Source: an uncultured Gammaproteobacteria bacterium | Lineage (GTDB): Bacteria; Pseudomonadota; Gammaproteobacteria; GCA-2729495 | DNA: 20,478 nt | Direction of reading: 5' to 3' | NCBI GenBank assembly: GCA_947258805.1 | Contig: CAMYJV010000056.1 | Span: forward strand, 1-20,478 | Part shown: positions 16,242-20,478 of the stretch, in pieces | Layout of the letters: the number at the start of each line of letters is the position of its first letter | Numbering within the stretch: the stretch's first letter is position 1 | Notes under the pieces: model-generated | Seen by the model: only the letters and a program-made list of their open reading frames with translations | Databases searched by the model: none | What the model was told of the DNA's origin: nothing | Made by a program: the position numbers and the translations under genes

Positions 16242-16520
16242 TCAGTAGACGTGCTCGTCGATAAAGCTGCGGATTGCCTCTTCGATGTTGCCCTTGAAAG
16301 CGCTCATCAGCATGCCCAGTTCCGCGTTGAGTTCAAAATCGTTTTTGCCGATGTCGATCTGACCCTTGGCGCCGGTGCGCTGGAAATTAAGGCAGTTTTT
16401 TGACTGCCAGTTGCAGTCAAGCTGAAACTGGTCCTGCATGGTTTCTGCCAGGCGCTCTACTTCCTTGCGCAACTCTTTGCGCGGCATCGTGAATTCCTGT
16501 TTGATCTGAATGCGGGCCAC
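16242..16520 (-). CDS. Polyhydroxyalkanoic acid system family protein
   Basis: Small protein of the family found near PHA synthase and phasin genes (PHA granule region protein), of unknown biochemical role. The 92-residue product starts VARIQIKQEFTMPRKELRKE and continues through CLNFQRTGAKGQIDIG and FELNAELGMLM to a C-terminal helix. This is the family pattern of a basic N-terminal strand, a leading helix, and an LG-x-LM segment. The GTG at 16520 is chosen since AGGAA lies seven bases before it and family members begin with (M)xRIxIxxxH/F; the longer frame is not conserved-looking. It is divergent from the gene at 16681, 160 bases apart. Confidence 0.75.
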   Translation of the reverse strand: MARIQIKQEFTMPRKELRKEVERLAETMQDQFQLDCNWQSKNCLNFQRTGAKGQIDIGKNDFELNAELGMLMSAFKGNIEEAIRSFIDEHVY

Positions 16521-16680
16521 GGTCGGTTCCTGGTCGATTGGTTTCCCAGCCCATATTACGTCTGGCAGTAAGGGTTGTCCGCAATTTTGGCGTTGGCCCG
16601 GACGTGCTAGCGTCGGCTGGCTGCGTCGCAAGAATAACGCGTTCCCCGGCAGCTGCCCGGTGACAACGGAGATGGCATTG

Positions 16681-17574
16681 ATGTCCGACCGCAAACTCCT
16701 TAATGAGCCCCTCAAGAAATTCTTCTCGCTGTTTCAGGACGAAATGTCTGTGGATGATCACATGGAATTCTTTGCCAACCACAAGGCAGAGGACGGCGAA
16801 ACCTTTTTGCGGATGGAGACCTATACCGCCGAGAAGCTGTCGCGCGTCATTATGGAAGAGTATGCCGTGCGCAGCGACCTGTGCGGCAATGTGATTGTCG
16901 CAACCCCGAAGCCCACTAACGACGTGCCATTCTTCTTTTTTCAGCTGGGCGGGAAGGAAGACCGCTCGATTGGGGTTCTGGATATCAGTCCCACGCTGCC
17001 ATCTATTGACTACGGTCCGTTGATTCCGGTGTACGAAAAGTACTCGAAGGCCCTCGGGCTCGGGCCCACTAAGGTCGACTGGATGACCAAGACCTGCTCG
17101 CCATACCTGCTGAGCTGCCAGTACGAAGAAATGGACGACGCACTCTTCATCGAAGCCATGTGCGAGTACTTCAAAGTCTGGCGAGAACACTACTATCGGC
17201 CCGGCAAAGAGCTCCACGACGAGGCGGACATCGAGCGCGCAACCAACGCGATTTACAAGTTCAAGTACGTTCTGCATCACCACGATCCGGCTTACAAGAT
17301 CTTTTCCAAGTCCTGGGGCAAGACAGTGGCAGATGCCTTCGTGTTCCTGGAGTGTGCCGACCACCCGGCCTACCGCCCGCCGGAAGGTGTGGAAGCGAAG
17401 GTGAAAACCTGGGTGAACTGGGATCTGAACATCCAGTGGACCGGCGGCGCCCAGCTCGCAATCCTGGCGGCGCCGGAGCCTGAACAGGAAGCACTGCGCC
17501 AGCAGCTGGAGGAGCGCGCTGCCGCCGCGGGCCTTGGCATCATCACGCCGGCCGTGCTGGAACGTCTAAGTTAG
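16681..17574 (+). CDS. Protein of unknown function, possibly bilin-reductase-like
   Basis: A soluble 297-residue protein with no signal or membrane helix. I do not recognise it firmly. Visible features are a helical N-terminus, a VPFFFFQLGG strand, GVLDISPTLPSID (99-110), YGPLIPVYEKY, a His-rich KYVLHHHDPAYKIFSKSWGK (185-204), and an Ala/Glu-rich C-terminal helix. The order strand, D-x-SPT, then Y-x-K recalls ferredoxin-dependent bilin reductases such as PcyA (DLSPT followed by AAYQKS), which would suit the His and Asp residues, but this is a weak similarity from memory. The ATG at 16681 has GGAG nine bases upstream and is preferred to ATG 16672. It is divergent from the PHA-system gene. Confidence 0.6.
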   Translation: MSDRKLLNEPLKKFFSLFQDEMSVDDHMEFFANHKAEDGETFLRMETYTAEKLSRVIMEEYAVRSDLCGNVIVATPKPTNDVPFFFFQLGGKEDRSIGVLDISPTLPSIDYGPLIPVYEKYSKALGLGPTKVDWMTKTCSPYLLSCQYEEMDDALFIEAMCEYFKVWREHYYRPGKELHDEADIERATNAIYKFKYVLHHHDPAYKIFSKSWGKTVADAFVFLECADHPAYRPPEGVEAKVKTWVNWDLNIQWTGGAQLAILAAPEPEQEALRQQLEERAAAAGLGIITPAVLERLS

Positions 17575-17918
17575 GCCCCGTAGAGGCCAGCGCAGGCCGG
17601 TCGCCTGGCACGGCGCGGCCACCCACACCTTAGGCGCGAACTCCCCGCTCAGTATCCACGCCCCGGTCTGGTCTCACGAGGAGCCGGTCCGGCGGAACCC
17701 GGGGGCTCCCTGGCTGACCCTGAAATGACACGCCTGTTGCCTGGCATCTCCACCGCAGAAATTATAATAAGCCATTGTTTAATATATATAAATAGTCTGC
17801 TCTAAGGGCTTCATGCTCCCGGGTACGTACAAATAAGGATACAGTTGTACACTTTCTTGAGTATAGTGATTTCATAGCGTGCAAAGCGCTGATTACCAGG
17901 CCCGGGAGGCTATAGATC
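17575..17918 (+). promoter_or_regulatory. 344-base intergenic region with AT-rich promoter-like segment
   Basis: No gene is visible. The first half is GC-rich and featureless. From about 17757 to 17800 the DNA is markedly AT-rich (TTTAATATATATAAATAG) in contrast to its surroundings. Closer to the gene are GTACGTAC (17823-17830), GTACACTT (17847-17854), a possible -10 TATAGT (17862-17867) and a strong GGGAGG (17904-17909) nine bases before the ATG of the phasin-like gene. No convincing -35 hexamer pairs with the -10. Confidence 0.45.
17847..17854 (+). promoter_or_regulatory. Candidate regulator site GTACACTT upstream of long phasin-like gene
   Basis: GTACACTT just upstream of the possible -10. 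The same word occurs in the promoter region of the TetR gene and a one-base variant before the short phasin-like gene, so it may be the operator of the adjacent TetR regulator. This is inference from three occurrences. Confidence 0.3.
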
Positions 17919-18449
17919 ATGGCAACGAAGCAGGAAACTCAGGCGATAGAGAAAGCTGAAGAGGCATCGAATGTCCTCGTCAGGTTCATGAAGAGTTCGT
18001 ACAAAGTCGGCATGGACGCTGGACAGCAGATGGCCGTGAGGGCCCTTGATATTCCGGCGGATATCTTCCAGGACATGGGAGTGGCTGAGGATCGGGCGAA
18101 AGCCTTCAAGGATTTCAACCGCAAAATGATCGGTGGCGTGTTTGGGGGCCTTGACAGCATGGCCGACACCCTGTCGAACGCGGCGAATGCCCCGTTAAAA
18201 GGCTTCGATAATCTGACTCAGAAGCTGAAGCGCGAGGGCGTCGATGAAGCGGCAAAGGTACTGGAAACGGTCGAAAAGGCGCCGAAGGCAGTAAAAAAGG
18301 CCGTGAAGGCGACCAAGGTAGAGAAGGTGCCCGCCAAGGCCAAAGCCAAGGCCAAGGCCAAAGCCAAGCAGGCATCATCCGCAGCAAAAAAAGCCAAGGC
18401 TGACGTTCTCAGGGAGGCCAAGGCTATCGAGCAGGAACTCGCCGCTTAA
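17919..18449 (+). CDS. Phasin-like protein with histone-H1-like Lys/Ala tail
   Basis: The 176-residue product has an amphipathic helical N-terminal part (1-115) and a basic tail (about 120-165) of Ala, Lys, Pro and Val repeats, ending in a short acidic helix. This layout matches PhaF-type phasins, which coat PHA granules through the helical part and bind DNA through the tail to help segregate granules. Residues 38-82 align without gaps to residues 31-75 of the short protein at 19452 with 17 of 45 identities, including DxPxxIxQxxGVxED. A strong GGGAGG lies nine bases before the ATG, and an intrinsic terminator follows, so it is a single-gene transcript. PHA association is inferred; no synthase is present here. 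Confidence 0.65.
   Translation: MATKQETQAIEKAEEASNVLVRFMKSSYKVGMDAGQQMAVRALDIPADIFQDMGVAEDRAKAFKDFNRKMIGGVFGGLDSMADTLSNAANAPLKGFDNLTQKLKREGVDEAAKVLETVEKAPKAVKKAVKATKVEKVPAKAKAKAKAKAKQASSAAKKAKADVLREAKAIEQELAA
18333..18368 (+). repeat. Six tandem GCCAAR hexamers
   Basis: Six perfect in-frame copies of GCCAAG or GCCAAA encoding alternating Ala-Lys in the basic tail of the phasin-like protein. Such repeats can change in copy number by slippage without breaking the frame. Confidence 0.85.
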
Positions 18450-18493
18450 GGTACGAACGAAACATAACAATCGCACAATAATAACGAGTGCTT

Positions 18494-18520
18494 GGGGCGG
18501 CTTTAGGCCGCCCCTTTTTA
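18494..18520 (+). terminator. Rho-independent terminator after long phasin-like gene
   Basis: Perfect 8-base GC stem GGGGCGGC / GCCGCCCC with a 5-base loop, followed by TTTTT. It lies 45 bases after the phasin-like stop codon and before the convergent TetR gene end. Confidence 0.92.
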
Positions 18521-18589
18521 TTGCTCGCGCGTTGCGCGCCTTTGTATCGCCTCGCTGAATGCAGCCCCTGCAAAGTCATTGATCGCTAT

Positions 18590-19207
18590 CTAGGACTGAT
18601 CCGGCCAATGCTCAGCGCCGCGCATGATCAGGCACATCTGGCGCACAGTGCGCTCCATGAGTTCGTCCCGCAGCGCGCCCTGGCCCTTCGGAATCGCGAG
18701 CAGTGCAGTGGTGTCCTCGAGTAACGTGGCCACGACCAGCCCGGCAACCGCCTCGCGATCGGCTGACTTCATGGACGGCAAGAGTTGGCTGAGTTCGGTT
18801 GCGACCCGCCCGATAACTGCATTGACCTCGTTGCGAATAGCGTCCTGCAGGCCTTGCGTGCCCCCGGTTCGGGCCTGATTCATGAATCGAAACAGGTTCG
18901 CGTTGTCGAGCACGTACTGATAGTAGGCTGCGACCGAGGCCTGGATGAGTTCCTCCAGGCTTTGGTCCGCATCGAAGGAGCCGCGCATCAGGCGCCGCAG
19001 GTTGAGCCCCAGCTCGTCTACCATGGCGAGCCCGAGTTCCTCCATGTCGCCGAAGTGGCGATAGAAGGAAGTGGGCACTAGACCGGCAGTCTTGGCCACT
19101 TCGCGCAGGCTGATAGACGCGAAATTGGCCCCGTAGCCAATGATAGCCAGCACTGAGTCCATCAGCGCGGAGCGGGTGCGGGCCTTTTTTTCTGCTCTGC
19201 TTGCCAC
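18590..19207 (-). CDS. TetR-family regulator, FabR-like
   Basis: A 205-residue one-domain-plus-ligand-pocket repressor. The N-terminal helix-turn-helix FASISLREVAKTAGLVPTSFYRHFGDMEELGLAMVDE (about 29-64) closely follows E. coli FabR, which represses unsaturated fatty acid synthesis genes, and the FRFMNQARTGGT stretch also corresponds to FabR's FRLLLRERSGTS. The C-terminal domain is helical and should bind an acyl-type ligand. The start is GTG 19207, without a clear ribosome binding site. It lies between two paralogous phasin-like genes, recalling PhaD, the TetR-type regulator of pha genes in Pseudomonas, so it may control these neighbours rather than fab genes. Specificity is inferred. Confidence 0.88.
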   Translation of the reverse strand: MASRAEKKARTRSALMDSVLAIIGYGANFASISLREVAKTAGLVPTSFYRHFGDMEELGLAMVDELGLNLRRLMRGSFDADQSLEELIQASVAAYYQYVLDNANLFRFMNQARTGGTQGLQDAIRNEVNAVIGRVATELSQLLPSMKSADREAVAGLVVATLLEDTTALLAIPKGQGALRDELMERTVRQMCLIMRGAEHWPDQS

Positions 19208-19239
19208 CCAGGGGATTGCCTTAGCCTGATTCAGTGATC

Positions 19240-19247
19240 AAGTGTAC
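19240..19247 (-). promoter_or_regulatory. Candidate operator upstream of TetR gene
   Basis: GTACACTT on the minus strand, 33 bases before the TetR start codon, identical to the site at 17847. Autoregulation is usual for TetR genes; the assignment is tentative. Confidence 0.3.
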
Positions 19248-19275
19248 GGCAACCGGGGCCTGTCGGCAGCCTCGG

Positions 19276-19300
19276 GAAACTGGGGCCTGGCCCCAGTTTC
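19276..19300. repeat. Perfect 12-base-arm palindrome, GAAACTGGGGCC arms
   Basis: Arms 19276-19287 and 19289-19300 are perfect inverted repeats around a single central T, in the divergent spacer between the TetR gene and the short phasin-like gene. It could be a REP-like element or a regulatory site; neither arm is followed by a T-run. Confidence 0.75.
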
Positions 19301-19356
19301 GGGTGTTCGGAATCTACGTATTTCCGCTCGTCCTCCGACTGCTTGATAGTACGTAT

Positions 19357-19364
19357 GTACATTT
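19357..19364 (+). promoter_or_regulatory. Candidate operator GTACATTT upstream of short phasin-like gene
   Basis: GTACATTT preceded by another GTAC (19349-19352), giving the dyad GTACGTATGTAC. It sits just downstream of a -35-like TTGATA (19343-19348), so a bound repressor would overlap the promoter. It is one base different from the sites at 17847 and 19240. Confidence 0.3.
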
Positions 19365-19451
19365 TGCATCGTGATGTAGAAACGTCCCTGATAACATCAC
19401 ACACGAATCAACTGACTCATCAGACCGCGAACGCGGCACGGGGAAAAGACC

Positions 19452-19745
19452 ATGAGCGATAAAAAAGCACAGAAATCGAAAGAAGGCGGCGACCACATCC
19501 TGGGCAAGGCGTTTCGTGCGAGCCTGCAAGCGTCGCGAGACATGCAACAGACGGCTATCGACGTGCCGTTGAACATTCTGCAGCATTTGGGCGTCGGCGA
19601 AGACAAGATGGACGCGCTGAGGGAAAAGAGCCACGAAATGATTAGCGGCCTGTACCAGACGATTGACTCCGTAGCGGTCAAGAGCGGTTTCGTGAAGCCA
19701 CACGATGAAGCGGAGGCGCAGGAGAAGAAAGCCGCGAAGGGCTAA
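19452..19745 (+). CDS. Short phasin-like protein, paralog of the 17919 gene
   Basis: A 97-residue soluble, helical, charged protein without signal or membrane segment. Residues 31-75 (AIDVPLNILQHLGVGEDK and following) align without gaps to residues 38-82 of the longer phasin-like protein, but this one lacks the long Lys/Ala tail and ends in a short EKKAAKG. The long/short pair resembles PhaF and PhaI of Pseudomonas. GGGGAAAAG lies shortly before the ATG, and a bidirectional hairpin terminator follows about 45 bases after the stop, so it is probably monocistronic and read divergently from the TetR gene. Granule association is inferred. Confidence 0.65.
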   Translation: MSDKKAQKSKEGGDHILGKAFRASLQASRDMQQTAIDVPLNILQHLGVGEDKMDALREKSHEMISGLYQTIDSVAVKSGFVKPHDEAEAQEKKAAKG

Positions 19746-19789
19746 GTAACGCGGACGGTCAGCATAGGCTGGCCATCATGAAACAAAAG

Positions 19790-19815
19790 ACGGGGGTATT
19801 ATTGCCCCCGTTTTC
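19790..19815. terminator. Bidirectional intrinsic terminator
   Basis: Stem ACGGGGG (19790-19796) and CCCCCGT (19805-19811) with an 8-base loop, followed by a T-rich stretch on the plus strand and, read in reverse, by CTTTTGTTT on the minus strand. It ends the short phasin-like gene and can back up the terminator of the convergent ATP-grasp-type gene. Confidence 0.85.
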
Positions 19816-19860
19816 TATTGGGCCTGTGATTCCGCGCGGCGCCGGTCAGGCCCTGCTGGA

Positions 19861-19896
19861 CAAAAGAAAAGCGCGCCCTGAATAGGGGGCGCGCTT
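19861..19896 (-). terminator. Intrinsic terminator of the ATP-grasp-type gene
   Basis: Perfect 10-base stem (19869-19878 and 19887-19896) with an 8-base loop. On the minus strand it is followed by TTTTCTTTTG. It lies 30 bases after the stop codon of the minus-strand gene ending at 19927. Confidence 0.88.
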
Positions 19897-19926
19897 CCTT
19901 GCAGCCACGGATTATCGGCGCGGACG

Positions 19927-20478
19927 TCAGGGGATCTGCGGTCCAAGGCCAGTCGGTATGCCGGTCGGGACGCCCAACAGGCGCTGGCGCAGCCACAGGT
20001 AGTTCTCATACTTCTTGAAGATCGATAGCTTGTAGTCACAGCCCGGCGGAAAAATATTCCCTTCCAGGTAAACCGGTCCTTCATCCGTGAAGATAACGTC
20101 CCAGCTGATCTCGACGTCGCCGTACATCTTGGCGTGCATGGCGAGGCAGGCCTCGATCACGTCATTCATCTCCGGCACCGGTATCCCGGTGAACTTGCCA
20201 TCACTGTAGGGACGGATCGGCTCACCGATGGTGCTGTCCTCGTAGTTCATCAGGTAGGTGTCGAGGTCGAAGTAGGCGGTGGAATTCGAACCCTCGGGCG
20301 CCGGCAGGAAGACAGCGGCCATCAGCTCGGGCTTGCCGTCGGCGTTCAACGTCATGATGCGGAAACTGCTGACCGGGAAGGGTTCCCGCGTCCGGTGCAG
20401 CTTCTCGATGACGCCGTTGTCATAGATTTTCAGGATAAAAGCTTCCAGCTCCTCCGGCGTATAGGTGCGCTGCTCGTC
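19927..20478 (-). CDS. C-terminal part of an ATP-grasp-type enzyme (truncated by window end)
   Basis: The reading frame is open to the window edge, so only the last ~183 residues are seen; an internal ATG at 20355 is not the start, since the frame upstream (DEQRTYTPEELEAFILKIYD) continues coding. The segment DVEISWDVIFTDEGPVYLEGN followed by FPPGCDYKL matches the C-terminal metal- and ATP-binding motif of ATP-grasp ligases (acidic residue, then E-x-N). The VSSFRIMTL stretch fits the preceding core strand. It resembles the sugar-transfer-associated ATP-grasp group, but the substrate is unknown. The gene is convergent with the short phasin-like gene and has its own terminator. Confidence 0.7.
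   Translation of the reverse strand, partial: DEQRTYTPEELEAFILKIYDNGVIEKLHRTREPFPVSSFRIMTLNADGKPELMAAVFLPAPEGSNSTAYFDLDTYLMNYEDSTIGEPIRPYSDGKFTGIPVPEMNDVIEACLAMHAKMYGDVEISWDVIFTDEGPVYLEGNIFPPGCDYKLSIFKKYENYLWLRQRLLGVPTGIPTGLGPQIP

Noticed and set aside
16235..16250. 6-base-stem hairpin at the end of the PHA-system gene
   Set aside because: Short stem overlapping the stop codon, without a T-run; not convincing as a terminator.
16417..17364. 315-codon minus-strand open frame
   Set aside because: It runs opposite the 297-residue unknown protein and the start of the PHA-system gene; both of those have ribosome binding sites and plausible composition, this one does not.
17575..17756. GC-rich spacer inspected for an RNA gene
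   Set aside because: No tRNA-like cloverleaf, terminator or long stem could be made out.

Overview
The window looks like chromosomal DNA of a free-living, GC-rich, probably marine or sediment gammaproteobacterium. The grounds are a FabR-like TetR regulator, a proteobacterial PEP-CTERM variant protein, PHA-granule-type genes, and gene starts that mostly carry GGAGG-like ribosome binding sites. No taxonomic search was run, so the assignment is inference. I see no rRNA, tRNA, CRISPR array, insertion sequence or phage gene.

Region 1 (1-4.5 kb) is a mixed set. It holds a reductive-dehalogenase-like corrinoid/double 4Fe-4S protein that may begin before the window, a secreted PEP-CTERM protein on the opposite strand, and an alkyltransferase-like DNA lesion-binding protein overlapping a ComB-family phosphatase. 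The convergent DNA polymerase IV gene lies at the end of the minus-strand block described next.

Region 2 (4.5-15.3 kb) is a long run of minus-strand genes. In transcription order these are an MFS transporter, a Rieske ring-hydroxylating oxygenase, an NmrA-like NAD(P)-binding protein, a tiny ORF, then a complete compact V/A-type ATPase operon in the order B-D-I-K-E-DUF2764-A, followed by dinB. The ATPase has the simplified bacterial subunit set known from chlamydiae and Borrelia, but its gene order is a circular permutation of theirs. The proteolipid (K) keeps the residues that bind Na+ in the Enterococcus hirae K ring, so a sodium-coupled enzyme is the best prediction.

Region 3 (15.3-20.5 kb) is the least conventional part. 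It has an Hsp20 with an in-frame lysine/alanine-rich N-terminal tail that lacks a normal start codon, a polyhydroxyalkanoic-acid-system protein, and a divergent 297-residue protein of unknown family. These are followed by two paralogous small phasin-like proteins flanking a FabR-like TetR gene. One paralog has a histone-H1-like Lys/Ala tail and the other is short, which recalls the PhaF/PhaI pair with the TetR-type PhaD of Pseudomonas, although no PHA synthase lies in the window. Related GTACAYTT sites lie upstream of all three genes and may be the regulator's operators. The region has good intrinsic terminators and ends with a truncated ATP-grasp-type gene.
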